The translations under genes and the position numbers were made by a program. Positions 52,516 through 61,108 of a DNA stretch of 64,000 nucleotides are shown here, one piece after another (positions within the stretch are counted from its first letter, which is position 1; every line of letters begins with the position of its first letter). The DNA is taken from positions 248,001 to 312,000 of the forward strand of contig NZ_JBFJUX010000001.1 of NCBI RefSeq assembly GCF_041624475.1, read 5' to 3'. Source of the stretch: Litorivivens sp041624475 (GTDB taxonomy: Bacteria; Pseudomonadota; Gammaproteobacteria; Pseudomonadales; Spongiibacteraceae). The notes beneath the pieces are model-generated. The model was not told where the DNA came from and ran no database searches. It saw only the letters and a program-made list of their open reading frames with translations.

Positions 52516-53928
52516 GTGCTGCTCAATCTACCCCTCGCACTATTGGATCTGGAAACCACCGGTGGAAATCCGGTGCGCGACCGGATCACCGAGGTTGGCC
52601 TGTGCCTCTGGCACGACGATGGCAGCGAGTGGTACTGGGAATCCCTGGTAAACCCCTACACGGCAATCCCCGAATTTATCCGTCAGATTACCGGTATTTC
52701 GCAAGGTATGGTGGCGGATGCCCCAGGCTTTGAAGATCTGTCCGCCGAACTGTTTCGCTACCTCGAGGACAGCGTGTTGGTGGCGCATAACGCCCGCTTC
52801 GACAGCGCTTTTTTGCGACGCGCCTTTGAGGCCTGCGGCTTCCGCTACCGACCTCGGGTACTGTGCACGCTGCGCCTGGCGCGCCGGCTTTATCCCGATT
52901 GGCCCAGTCATAGCCTCGATAATATCTGCCGTCAGATCGGCTACCGCCGCGACGTGAGTCACCGGGCCATGGCTGATGTGGTGGCCATGAAGGCCTTTCT
53001 TGAATACGCCATTGAGGATTGCGGCAAGGCGGCGGTCGAGGCCGCCGCCCGCCAACAGTGGCAACTGCCCTCCCTGCCGGTTCATCTGTCGCGAGCGGAT
53101 ATTGACCGCATTCCCGATGAGCCGGGTGTCTACCGCTTTTACGGTGAGAGCGACGGCCTGCTCTATGTCGGCAAGAGCACCAAACTGCGCTCGCGAGTGC
53201 TGTCGCACTTTAACGGCGATCACAGCAGTGCCAAGGAGATGAAGCTGGCCCAGCTGGTGCGCAGCATCGACTGGGAAACCACCGCCGGAGAGCTGGGAGC
53301 CCTGTTGCGCGAAAACGAGCAGATCAAGCAGCTGGGGCCGGTGTTCAATCGGCGCCAGCGGCGGCAGCGCTCGCTCTGGTATTTCCGGCTGGAGCCGGTT
53401 GAGGGCTATCTGCAGCCGGATCTATCCGAGCAGGCGCTGGAGGGCGGCTGGCGCGTCAGCGACACGGTGTACGGCTTGTACAAAACTCGCAAACAGGCTC
53501 GCGATGCCCTGCTCAAGCTGGCAACCGAACACCGTCTTTGCCAGCGCCGTCTGGGTCTGGAAAAAGGCCGCGGTGCTTGCTTCGGCTACCAGTTGAAGCG
53601 CTGCGCCGGCGCCTGTGTGGGCGAGGAGTCGCATACCACTTACAACTTGCGGTTGCAGGAAGCGCTTGCCAGAAAACGCCTGTTGCCCTGGCCCTATGGG
53701 GAGCCGGTTGTCGCCATTGAAGAGCGCGGTGAGCAGCGGGATTTTCACCTGATCGACTATTGGGCTTACCTCGGAACTGTGAATTTTGCCGAGCAGGTAG
53801 TACCAATTTTTACGGAGAAAGCCCGGCGCTTTGATTGGGACAGTTATAAACTGTTAATTCGCTACCTGCCTGCAACGCGGGTATTGCCGCTATCCAGCTT
53901 TGGGAGACTGAGTGATGAGTTTGCGTGA
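52516..53928 (+). CDS. DnaQ-like exonuclease fused to a GIY-YIG (UvrC/Cho-like) domain
   Basis: About 470 residues from GTG 52516 after AAGGAG. Residues 1-165 form a DEDDh 3'-5' exonuclease (LALLDLETTGG, VAHNARFDSAF, SHRAMADVVA). The GIY-YIG nuclease follows at about 195-275 (DEPGVYRFYG, LLYVGKSTKLRSRV, LLRENEQIKQLGPVFN). Downstream sequence resembles Cho/UvrC with GACFGYQLKRCAGACVGEE. It probably acts in repair incision plus trimming. Similar fusions exist in other bacteria. Confidence 0.9.
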   Translation: MLLNLPLALLDLETTGGNPVRDRITEVGLCLWHDDGSEWYWESLVNPYTAIPEFIRQITGISQGMVADAPGFEDLSAELFRYLEDSVLVAHNARFDSAFLRRAFEACGFRYRPRVLCTLRLARRLYPDWPSHSLDNICRQIGYRRDVSHRAMADVVAMKAFLEYAIEDCGKAAVEAAARQQWQLPSLPVHLSRADIDRIPDEPGVYRFYGESDGLLYVGKSTKLRSRVLSHFNGDHSSAKEMKLAQLVRSIDWETTAGELGALLRENEQIKQLGPVFNRRQRRQRSLWYFRLEPVEGYLQPDLSEQALEGGWRVSDTVYGLYKTRKQARDALLKLATEHRLCQRRLGLEKGRGACFGYQLKRCAGACVGEESHTTYNLRLQEALARKRLLPWPYGEPVVAIEERGEQRDFHLIDYWAYLGTVNFAEQVVPIFTEKARRFDWDSYKLLIRYLPATRVLPLSSFGRLSDEFA

Positions 53929-54151
53929 AAAAATGCTGTCGGATTCGGGTATTCCGGGCTTGCTGCCCAGGGTCGATGAAATCACAAACACTCTGTGTGA
54001 GTGGACGGGTTCGGAAGCCCAGGCGTATCAGTGGTATGTCGAGCACCCGATAGCGTCCCTCTGTAATAAAACCGCAGAACAGCTGGTTCAAGAAAAGGAC
54101 CTGACCCTGGTGCTCGACTTTTTACGTCGCTCGGAGCAGACGACGCACTGA
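53915..54151 (+). CDS. Small protein of unknown function, DUF2384-like pattern
   Basis: 78 residues starting at ATG 53915 (or GTG 53912), overlapping the exonuclease/GIY-YIG gene by 14 bases after GGGAGA. The pattern AYQWYVEHPIASLCNKTAEQLVQ with FLRRSE vaguely recalls the MbcA/ParS/Xre antitoxin domain (A..W....P...L...T...L). No toxin gene is adjacent, so this is only a resemblance. Overlap suggests cotranslation with the nuclease. Confidence 0.6.
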   Translation: MSLREKMLSDSGIPGLLPRVDEITNTLCEWTGSEAQAYQWYVEHPIASLCNKTAEQLVQEKDLTLVLDFLRRSEQTTH

Positions 54152-54162
54152 CGCTATTCTCT

Positions 54163-54933
54163 TCAGCCGTCTTTCAGAAAGCGCAGCAGGGCATTCCAGC
54201 TGGCCTTGTCGGCCGCTGCATCATAGGCCACTGGCAGACCGGTTTCCTTGCCCTTGGCGGTGGCGCCGGGGTTGGTAAAGCTGTGCAGCACGCCGGGAAA
54301 ACTCAGTAGTTCCAGTTGCGCGCCAGCCTGGCCCATCTCGGTGACAAAATCGCCCACCTGTTTCGGTGGAACCATCGGATCCGCGCCACCGGTGGCCACC
54401 AGTACCTTCGCTTTTATCGCGCCCTCTTCGGCGGGCTGTTCAGTGCCCAATGAGCCGTGAAAGCTGGCGACGCCGGCCAGATCATTGCCCATGCGCGCCT
54501 GATTCAGGACCACCGCACCGCCAAAGCAATAGCCGATGGCGAAGACCTGCTCAACCTTTTTCAGTTTCAGCAATTCTGCCTTGGCGGCATTAAAGCGGGC
54601 GTTCATTTTTTCCGGCTCAGCCAGTGCGGCCTGCATGAAGGCGGTAGCGTCCTCGGGATGGCTGGCCACCTTGCCGTGACCGTACATATCCACGGCGATT
54701 GCGGCGTAGCCTTCCTCCGCCAGCTGGCGCGCGCGGCCTCGGGCGTAGTCATTCAGCCCCCACCACTCGTGTATCACGATAACGCCGCTGCGAGCCTTGC
54801 TGCCTCGCGGGGTATAGAGCACGGCGCTGCCAAGACCGTTGGCAAATTCAATCGCCTGTTCTTTGGGGGCGGCATTCAGCGCGCTGGCACAGGCCGCGGC
54901 GAGAAGGACAAAGACAAAGCGCAAACGTTTCAT
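54163..54933 (-). CDS. Exported dienelactone hydrolase family protein
   Basis: About 256 residues from ATG 54933 with AGGAG upstream. A signal peptide (cleavage near LNA) precedes a dienelactone-hydrolase fold with VIVIHEWWGLNDYARGRA, the nucleophile Cys in GYCFGGAVV, Asp in GGADPMVPP and His in GVLHSF. An exported location is unusual for chlorocatechol metabolism, so a general periplasmic esterase is more likely. It converges on the small gene at 54151. Confidence 0.88.
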   Translation of the reverse strand: MKRLRFVFVLLAAACASALNAAPKEQAIEFANGLGSAVLYTPRGSKARSGVIVIHEWWGLNDYARGRARQLAEEGYAAIAVDMYGHGKVASHPEDATAFMQAALAEPEKMNARFNAAKAELLKLKKVEQVFAIGYCFGGAVVLNQARMGNDLAGVASFHGSLGTEQPAEEGAIKAKVLVATGGADPMVPPKQVGDFVTEMGQAGAQLELLSFPGVLHSFTNPGATAKGKETGLPVAYDAAADKASWNALLRFLKDG

Positions 54934-55010
54934 GGTGGGAAGCTCCTGAAAAAACGGAAGCCCCATTCTAACCAGTGGGCTGATTAGTGCCAGTCTTGGG
55001 TGGTGCGCTT

Positions 55011-56894
55011 CTACTGGGCCTGTTCCAGTTCTTCCTGGGCCTGTAGCCAGGCCTCTTCACAGCGTTCCAGGGATTGGCGCAGGTCGCCCTGCTGCTTGAG
55101 CAGTTCCTGCAGGCGGCTCTTGCTGGCGGCTTCATAGAGACTGCTGTCGGCGAGGGTTTCTTCCAGTGTCGACAGCTGCTGCTGGGCTTTTTCCATATCC
55201 GCTTCCAGGGTTTTGATCTGCTTGCGCAGAGGAGCCTGCCGGGCGCGGGCGGCAGCGGCGTCCTGCCGGGCCTGCTTTTTGTCCTGCGCTTTGGCGGTCG
55301 AGGATGCCTCTTGGGTTTCGGTGCCGGTGTCGGCGGCGCGGCTCAGCAGCCAGTGACGATAGTCGTCCAGATCGCCGTCGTAGGGCATGGCGCGGCCGGC
55401 GTGGACCAGCAACAGGTCGTCTACCGTGTTGCGCAGCAGGTGGCGATCGTGCGACACCACGATCAGCGCGCCCTCAAAGCCCTGCAGGGCGACCGTCAGG
55501 GCCTGGCACATCTCCAGATCGAGGTGGTTGGTGGGTTCGTCGAGCAGTAAGAGGTTGGGTTTTTGCCAGACAATGATGGCCAGTGCCAGGCGCGCCTTTT
55601 CGCCGCCGGAAAAGTGTCGGCAGCTGCCGCTGGCCATGTCTCCGCGAATATTGAAACTGCCCAGAAAGTTGAGGATCTCCTGCTCCCGGGCCTTCGGTGC
55701 CAGCCGCTGCAGCTGGGTTGCCGGGCTGGCATCCAGATCCAGGCTTTCCAGTTGGTGCTGGCTGAAATAACCCAGCGCCAGATGTTCGCCGCAGGTGCGC
55801 TGGCCCGCCAGCAGGGGCTGCACTCCGCCGAGGGTTTTGAGCAGGGTCGATTTACCCGCGCCATTGGCCCCCAGCAAACCAATGCGGCTGCCGGGGTGAA
55901 CACTCAGTTTGATGTCCCGCAGTATGGCTGTGTCGCCATAGCCCAGTGTCGCCTGGGTCAGGGTCAGCAGCGGGTCGGACATCTTTTCAGGCAGGGGAAA
56001 CGTAAAGCTGAAGGGCGAGTCCACATGGGCCGGGGCAATCTGGGTCATGCGCTCCAGCGCCTTGATCCGGCTCTGGGCCTGACGCGCCTTGGTGGCCTTG
56101 GCCTTGAAGCGGCGAATGAAATTTTCCATATGGGCAATTTCGGCTTGCTGCTTCTCGTAGGCCGACTGCTGCTGGGCCAGTTTTTCCGCCCGCTGGCGCT
56201 CGAAGGCTGAGTAGTTACCGCGGTAGTGAGTAAGCGAGTGCTCGCTCAGGTGCGCGACCTGGTTGCAGGTGGCATCGATGAAATCCCGGTCGTGGGAGAT
56301 CAGCAGCAGAGTGCCGCCGTAGGCCTGCAGCCACTGTTCCAGCCACAGGGTGGCGTCCATATCCAGGTGGTTGGTAGGCTCATCCAGCAGCAGCAGATCG
56401 GAGGGGCGCATCAGGGCCTGGGCCAGGTTCAGGCGAATCCGCCAGCCGCCGGAGAACTCGTGCACCGGGCTTTGCAGTTGTTCTGGTTTGAAACCCAAAC
56501 CCAGCAGCAATTGCTCGGCCTGGCTGGGAATGGCGTAGGCGTTCAGGGCGTCGAGCTGGCCGTGCAGCTCCGCCAGTCGCATGTCGTCTTGGCAGGTTGC
56601 CAGCTCGGCTTCGACCTTGCGAAAGGCGTCGTGACCGTCAATTACATAGTCGACGGCGGCGCGGCTGCTGGCGGAGACTTCCTGAGCCATATGGGCGATG
56701 CGCCAGTTCGCGGGAATTCGTACACTGCCGTGATCCGGTTCAAGCTCGCCGCGCAGCAGAGCAAACAAACTCGACTTGCCGCTGCCATTGGCGCCGATCA
56801 GCGCGACGCGATCACCGTCATGCAGGCGTAAGTCGGCGTTTTCTAGTAAAGTTTTACCGCCGCGTAGTAAGCTTAACTGTTCGAATTCAATCAT
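55011..56894 (-). CDS. ABC-F family ATPase (YheS-like)
   Basis: 627 residues with two ABC domains and no membrane part. The Walker A motifs are GANGSGKSS and GANGAGKST; signatures are FSGGWRIRLNLAQAL and FSGGEKARLALAI; both Walker B motifs read LLLDEPTNHLD. The linker between the domains and the coiled-coil C-terminus (about 530-625) fit YheS/Uup-type translation factors acting on the ribosome. A similar ABC-F gene lies near algP in P. aeruginosa. Confidence 0.93.
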   Translation of the reverse strand: MIEFEQLSLLRGGKTLLENADLRLHDGDRVALIGANGSGKSSLFALLRGELEPDHGSVRIPANWRIAHMAQEVSASSRAAVDYVIDGHDAFRKVEAELATCQDDMRLAELHGQLDALNAYAIPSQAEQLLLGLGFKPEQLQSPVHEFSGGWRIRLNLAQALMRPSDLLLLDEPTNHLDMDATLWLEQWLQAYGGTLLLISHDRDFIDATCNQVAHLSEHSLTHYRGNYSAFERQRAEKLAQQQSAYEKQQAEIAHMENFIRRFKAKATKARQAQSRIKALERMTQIAPAHVDSPFSFTFPLPEKMSDPLLTLTQATLGYGDTAILRDIKLSVHPGSRIGLLGANGAGKSTLLKTLGGVQPLLAGQRTCGEHLALGYFSQHQLESLDLDASPATQLQRLAPKAREQEILNFLGSFNIRGDMASGSCRHFSGGEKARLALAIIVWQKPNLLLLDEPTNHLDLEMCQALTVALQGFEGALIVVSHDRHLLRNTVDDLLLVHAGRAMPYDGDLDDYRHWLLSRAADTGTETQEASSTAKAQDKKQARQDAAAARARQAPLRKQIKTLEADMEKAQQQLSTLEETLADSSLYEAASKSRLQELLKQQGDLRQSLERCEEAWLQAQEELEQAQ

Positions 56895-56919
56895 GGGCGG
56901 CGATTATAACGGAGGTGGT

Positions 56920-57408
56920 GTGACCGACAATGCCCTTTGGCAATTTAGCTTGCTGGTTTATTCCCAACCGCGAGTGCACAGGCTCTGTCAGCTTCTGCAG
57001 GACGAATACGGCGCGGATGTAAATCTGCTGCTGTCCGCCTGCTGGCTGGCCAAGCGAGGTATTGTCTGGACGCCGCAGCAAGTCGCCGACATGGTCGCGA
57101 AAAGCCGCGAATTCCGTGAAAACTACCTGTTTGAAGCGCGCGCACTGCGTCGCAAGCTCAAACACTCTGCACCGCCCAGCGTGTATCAGGAGGCGCAGCG
57201 CTTCGAAATGGCAGTGGAGCGCTGGCAGCAGGATGAAATCTACGATTACTGGCTGAAAGCCTCTGCAGCACCGAAGAAGCAGTCCTTTTCCCTCTGCGCA
57301 CAAACGAACCTGCATCGCTACTTCGACCAGCTGGAGCTCGCCTGGAACGGGCAAATGAGTGAGCTGGTCGAGGCGGTGGCAGCGACGCCGCCCGCCGAGG
57401 GCGATTGA
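56920..57408 (+). CDS. TIGR02444/DUF2390 family protein
   Basis: About 162 residues starting at a GTG after GGAGG, or at ATG 56893. DNALWQFSLLVYSQPRVHRLCQLLQDEYGADVNLLL is divided over the conserved N-terminal half of this family, which is found near algP in gammaproteobacteria. The protein is mostly helical and lacks membrane segments. The function is unknown. It is divergent from the ABC-F gene with only about 25 bases between starts. Confidence 0.85.
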   Translation: MTDNALWQFSLLVYSQPRVHRLCQLLQDEYGADVNLLLSACWLAKRGIVWTPQQVADMVAKSREFRENYLFEARALRRKLKHSAPPSVYQEAQRFEMAVERWQQDEIYDYWLKASAAPKKQSFSLCAQTNLHRYFDQLELAWNGQMSELVEAVAATPPAEGD

Positions 57409-57420
57409 TAAGGGCCTGCG

Positions 57421-58245
57421 TTACTCCACGTCGAAGATCGACGCCACCTTATCTGATTTGGCCTTGGGCTGACTGATGGTATCCGGCAGCACGGTCGCCT
57501 TGCGCCGGGGTGGCGGTGGTGGCGGCTCCGGCTCCCGGCGAACAGGCGCGGGTGCGGCTTTCTTGGTCTCGGCAGGCTTGGCTGTGGCCGCTTTCTTCTC
57601 CGCCGATTTTTTCTTGGCGGCAGCGGGTTTGGCGTCAGTTTGTGGTGCTGGCACTTCGGTTTTAGCCGCAAGAGCCGCTTTTTTGGCCTCAGCGGGCGCC
57701 GATTTTTTGCCTGCAGGCGCAGAGCTTTTCGTTTTGGCAGGCTGTTTTTTGACTGTTGGGGCTTTTTTGGCCGCCGGTGCACTCTTGGCTGCAGCCGCCT
57801 TTTTGGCCGCAGGCGCTTTCTTCGCAGCGGCTTTCCCGCTTGCCTTGGCGGGCGCTTTTTTGGCGGCTTTCGGTTTTGGCAGGTTTTTGAGTGCGGCCTG
57901 TTCCGCCGCTTTCGCCGCGTTTTCAGCGGCAATATCGGCTTTTACCTGCTCGACTGCGGTTTTTGCCGCTTCCAGTGCGCTTTCGGCCTCAGCCAGCGCC
58001 TTTTCGGCCCGCTTTACAGCTGCGCCGGCGCTTTTTTCCTGGGCCGGGGTTTTTGCGGCACGGAGCTTCTGATTGGCCGCTTTCAAGGCCTCTTTCTGCT
58101 TTTTAGCGGCAGTTGTCGCCTTTTCGGCGGCATCTTTAGCCTTTTTGAGCTGCTGTTCCTGTGTGTTGAGCAGCTTGTCGCGCAAAGCAGCCAGCTTGTT
58201 TTCCAGAGCTTCCACGCTGCCCGCCTTCTTATTATTGCCTGGCAT
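57421..58245 (-). CDS. AlgP-like Ala/Lys/Pro-rich histone-H1-like protein
   Basis: About 274 residues. Residues 1-120 form a charged coiled coil (VEALENKLAALRDKLLNTQEQ). The rest is low-complexity Lys/Ala/Pro (AAKKAPAKAS, KKAPAAKKAA) like the C-terminal tail of AlgP/histone H1, ending in a poly-Pro/Arg stretch and SDKVASIFDVE. It should bind DNA nonspecifically. In P. aeruginosa AlgP also sits beside an ABC ATPase and an FKBP gene, matching this order. The start at 58245 follows AAAGG. Confidence 0.85.
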   Translation of the reverse strand: MPGNNKKAGSVEALENKLAALRDKLLNTQEQQLKKAKDAAEKATTAAKKQKEALKAANQKLRAAKTPAQEKSAGAAVKRAEKALAEAESALEAAKTAVEQVKADIAAENAAKAAEQAALKNLPKPKAAKKAPAKASGKAAAKKAPAAKKAAAAKSAPAAKKAPTVKKQPAKTKSSAPAGKKSAPAEAKKAALAAKTEVPAPQTDAKPAAAKKKSAEKKAATAKPAETKKAAPAPVRREPEPPPPPPRRKATVLPDTISQPKAKSDKVASIFDVE

Positions 58246-58407
58246 GCTTCTTAACCTTTCGAAAATGTTCAAAAAAACACCAGTTCCATTATACAAACTT
58301 GAGACGCTATATCTATTGTCGGTTGCCTAAAGTGTGGCAGACTGTCGTTTTTGCAGCGCCCACTGCGGGTGCAAAATTCTGTTAAGAGTAGACGAGAAGG
58401 TACTGGA

Positions 58408-59124
58408 ATGAAAAGAAAAGTCTTCGCCGTTATGTCAATGGCTGCAATTGTGGCCGCCTGTGACGGCGCCAAGAACCCCTCAGAAGCAAAGCTGGATTCA
58501 GAAATGGAGAAGGTCAGCTACAGTTTTGGGGTCGATCTCGGCAAGCGTATCGGTGAGAACATGGAGTTGGATGTGGCCGCCTTCAGCGCCGGTGTCAGTG
58601 ACGGCATCGAGGGCGGTGAGCTGCAGATGTCCGAAGAGGACATGATGGCGACGCTGCAGGGTTATCAGCAGAAGAAAATGGCTGAGATGCAGGCGGAAGC
58701 TGAGCAGGAGGCCACCGAGAATCAACAGGCATCTGAGGCTTTTCTGGCGGCAAATGCCGAGAAGGACGGGGTTGTCGTTCTCGACAGCGGGCTGCAATAC
58801 AAGGTGCTTGAAGCCGGTGAGGGCGCCAAGCCCACAGCTGATGATACGGTGGAAGTTCACTATCGCGGCACCCTGATCGACGGCACCGAGTTTGACAGCT
58901 CTTACGCCCGTGGCGAGAGCATCACCTTCCCGGTGGGCGGCGTTATCGCTGGCTGGACCGAAGCCCTGCAACTGATGCCGGTAGGCAGCAAGTGGGAGCT
59001 CTACATTCCCTCTGATCTGGCCTATGGCCCCGGCGGCACTCAGGGCGTGATTGGTCCCAATCAGGCTCTGGTGTTTGAAGTCGAACTGCTCGGCATTGAA
59101 GAAGACGGTGGCGAAGAAGGCTGA
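58408..59124 (+). CDS. FKBP-type peptidyl-prolyl isomerase lipoprotein
   Basis: About 238 residues from ATG 58408. A lipoprotein signal (IVAAC) is followed by an FkpA-type dimerisation domain (SYSFGVDLGKRIGENM) and a C-terminal FKBP domain (VEVHYRGTLIDGTEFDSSYARG, PVGGVIAGWTEALQLM). It assists folding of envelope proteins in the periplasm. Its place beside algP is conserved in Pseudomonas. An inverted repeat follows the stop. Confidence 0.93.
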   Translation: MKRKVFAVMSMAAIVAACDGAKNPSEAKLDSEMEKVSYSFGVDLGKRIGENMELDVAAFSAGVSDGIEGGELQMSEEDMMATLQGYQQKKMAEMQAEAEQEATENQQASEAFLAANAEKDGVVVLDSGLQYKVLEAGEGAKPTADDTVEVHYRGTLIDGTEFDSSYARGESITFPVGGVIAGWTEALQLMPVGSKWELYIPSDLAYGPGGTQGVIGPNQALVFEVELLGIEEDGGEEG

Positions 59125-59130
59125 TCGACT

Positions 59131-59162
59131 GCGTCAGGCGTCTGGAGCCAGACGTCTGACGC
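59131..59162. repeat. Inverted repeat, REP-like copy 1
   Basis: GCGTCAGGCGTCTGG and CCAGACGTCTGACGC form a long near-perfect hairpin with an AG loop. A related sequence lies at 62935-62966 and shares GACGTCTGRCGCAAA at the right end. It may double as a terminator or mRNA stabiliser for the FKBP gene, but lacks a T-run. Confidence 0.55.
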
Positions 59163-59168
59163 AAATCC

Positions 59169-59606
59169 TCAATTCGCTGTTCTGCGAATACTAAAGTTAT
59201 ACAGACTGAAGCTTCCATCATTTACTGCCAGCGTGGCGGTGACTGATGCCTCGCCGTTGTCAAAGCGCGCCGGAAAGCTGTAGCTGAGGCGCTGTTCCTC
59301 CCCAAATACCGACAGGGCCGCGGTCAGCGTAGAAAACTGTGGTGTATCCATCGACTTGAAGCGTCCTAGCGCCTTGTATTCATCGACTACCTGATACAGC
59401 TGCTCATTGCTGACAGCGGCTTGCGCGGCGGGCGTCAGGTGGCTGCGCAGGGCCTCGGGCTGCCAGCTGGATATGTCGGTGAGGGCATCTTCCAGATAAA
59501 GCCGCGCCGCAGCGGAGTGCTTTTCATCCTGCTCGCTGGCGTAGAAGTAGAGCGCGGCAAATACCAGCAGGCACAGGCCAACGAAGGCGTGTAGGGGTCT
59601 CAGCAT
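59169..59606 (-). CDS. Membrane-anchored protein of unknown function
   Basis: 145 residues with one N-terminal helix (HAFVGLCLLVFAALYFYA) and a periplasmic domain. The domain begins with helices and ends in a beta-rich part (SYSFPARFDNGEASVTATLAV) that could be NTF2-like or Mce-like. I do not recognise the family. The start lies two bases after the transporter stop, so it is probably translated with the transporter. Confidence 0.7.
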   Translation of the reverse strand: MLRPLHAFVGLCLLVFAALYFYASEQDEKHSAAARLYLEDALTDISSWQPEALRSHLTPAAQAAVSNEQLYQVVDEYKALGRFKSMDTPQFSTLTAALSVFGEEQRLSYSFPARFDNGEASVTATLAVNDGSFSLYNFSIRRTAN

Positions 59607-59608
59607 GC

Positions 59609-60925
59609 TCAGATAACACCAATACTGTGCAGGAAGACGACCAGAATGCCCAGCGGGGCAATGTAGCGAAGGGCAAAGTGCCAGAGTGCGAAGTTGCGGT
59701 CGTTTTCAAAGCCCACCTCTGCCTTAACCCGGTCGCGGGACAGCACAAAGCCGACAAAAATCGCAATCATCAGGCCGCCCAGAGGCAGAATGTAATTGGC
59801 GGTGATGTGGTCGAGGGCATTGAAAAAATCGCCGGAGTAGATGCAGGCGATACCGCCCAGCCAGCCGATGCCGGCTGCCAGCATGGTGCCGACCTTGCGG
59901 TGCACGCCATGGCCTTCCAGCCAGGCGACGCCCGGCTCGATCAGGGAAATGGAGGAGCTGAGTGCGGCGATGCTGACCAATATGAAAAACACGCTGCCAA
60001 AAATAATGCCGCCTGGCATCTGGCCGAAGGCAATGGGTAGTGAGACAAACATCAGGCCGGGCCCGGAGCTGGGTTCCAGGCTGTTGGCGAACACCAGCGG
60101 AAAAATCGCCATACCGGCGACCAGCGCGATGCCGGTATCCAGCGCACCAATCAGCATGACGGTTTTGCCGATGGAGTGCTCCCCCGGCATATAGGCGCCG
60201 TAGGCCATGATGGCGCCCATGCCTAGGCTAAGGGTAAAAAAGGCATGACCCAGAGCCACCAATACCGCTTCGGTGGACAGTTTCGAGAAATCCGGCGTGA
60301 ACATAAAGGACAGGCTGGCGTCGACCTCGCCCACCGACCAGCTGTAAATCAGCAGGCCTAGCAAAAACAGCATCAGCAACGGCATCAGGATTTCAACGGC
60401 GCGGCCGATACCGCGGGTAACCCCAGCGGCAATGACGCCGCCGGTAAACACCACAAACAGGCTCTGCCAGAACCACTGGCGGTTGAAGCTGTCGGTAAGC
60501 GCACCGAAGTTGGATTCAATGGTCTCGGCGCTCTGCCCTTGATAGACCCCGGACAGGCTCTGCCAGCTGTAATCCAGTGCCCAGCCGGCCACCACACTGT
60601 AAAACATCAGAATCATCAGGCCACCTACTACACCGCCGAGGCCGACAATCCCCCACGCTTTTGAGGCGCCCGCCTGCGCGCTAAGATCCAGCATGGCGTC
60701 CACGGGGTTGGCGCGGCCCGCCCGCCCGGCCATGATTTCGGCAATCATCACCGGAATGCCAACCGCCAGAATGCAGGCCAGGTAAACAATAACAAACGCG
60801 CCGCCGCCGTATTCGCCGGTGATGTAGGGGAACTTCCAGATATTGCCGAGGCCAACCGCAGAGCCGGTGGCGGCGAGAATAAAAGTCCAGCGTTTGGTCC
60901 AGTTGGCGGTGATGTTATGTGTCAT
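59609..60925 (-). CDS. Neurotransmitter:sodium symporter (NSS) family transporter
   Basis: 438 residues with eleven to twelve helices. The Na+/substrate site is in WTFILAATGSAVGLGNIWKFPY with the unwound TM1, and TM6 GMGAIMAYGAYMP is recognisable. Bacterial members take up amino acids (LeuT, TnaT type) with sodium, which suits a marine setting. The substrate is unknown. It is followed two bases later by the small anchored protein, a possible partner. Confidence 0.93.
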   Translation of the reverse strand: MTHNITANWTKRWTFILAATGSAVGLGNIWKFPYITGEYGGGAFVIVYLACILAVGIPVMIAEIMAGRAGRANPVDAMLDLSAQAGASKAWGIVGLGGVVGGLMILMFYSVVAGWALDYSWQSLSGVYQGQSAETIESNFGALTDSFNRQWFWQSLFVVFTGGVIAAGVTRGIGRAVEILMPLLMLFLLGLLIYSWSVGEVDASLSFMFTPDFSKLSTEAVLVALGHAFFTLSLGMGAIMAYGAYMPGEHSIGKTVMLIGALDTGIALVAGMAIFPLVFANSLEPSSGPGLMFVSLPIAFGQMPGGIIFGSVFFILVSIAALSSSISLIEPGVAWLEGHGVHRKVGTMLAAGIGWLGGIACIYSGDFFNALDHITANYILPLGGLMIAIFVGFVLSRDRVKAEVGFENDRNFALWHFALRYIAPLGILVVFLHSIGVI

Positions 60926-61108
60926 AAAGGCGGCTTATTGTTAGATTGAGGAGATTGTAGCGGTATTGATGAGTGAAACCCAAGGCAGTTGAACGTTTTA
61001 TAGGCTATAATGCGCGCCGCTCAAAACGGGCGGGCCGGTGACAACCCTCCGATGACCCCAATTTTTTAGCGAGGCCAAGACGGTCTCGTGCACTCCCAGA
61101 GAATCCCA

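Noticed and set aside
57600..58050. Repetitive DNA that might be taken for a tandem or CRISPR-like array
   Set aside because: Repeats are irregular in-frame KKAPAA-type codons with no uniform spacers; they encode the AlgP-like tail.
57476..58254. Long forward open frames rich in Phe/Ala/Gly opposite the AlgP-like gene
   Set aside because: They mirror the Lys/Ala/Pro low-complexity repeats of the reverse-strand gene and are not membrane proteins in their own right.
61006..61011. TATAAT hexamer upstream of typA as a full promoter
   Set aside because: No acceptable -35 at 16-18 bases; TTGAAC at 60989 is only 11 bases away, so I did not list it as a promoter.
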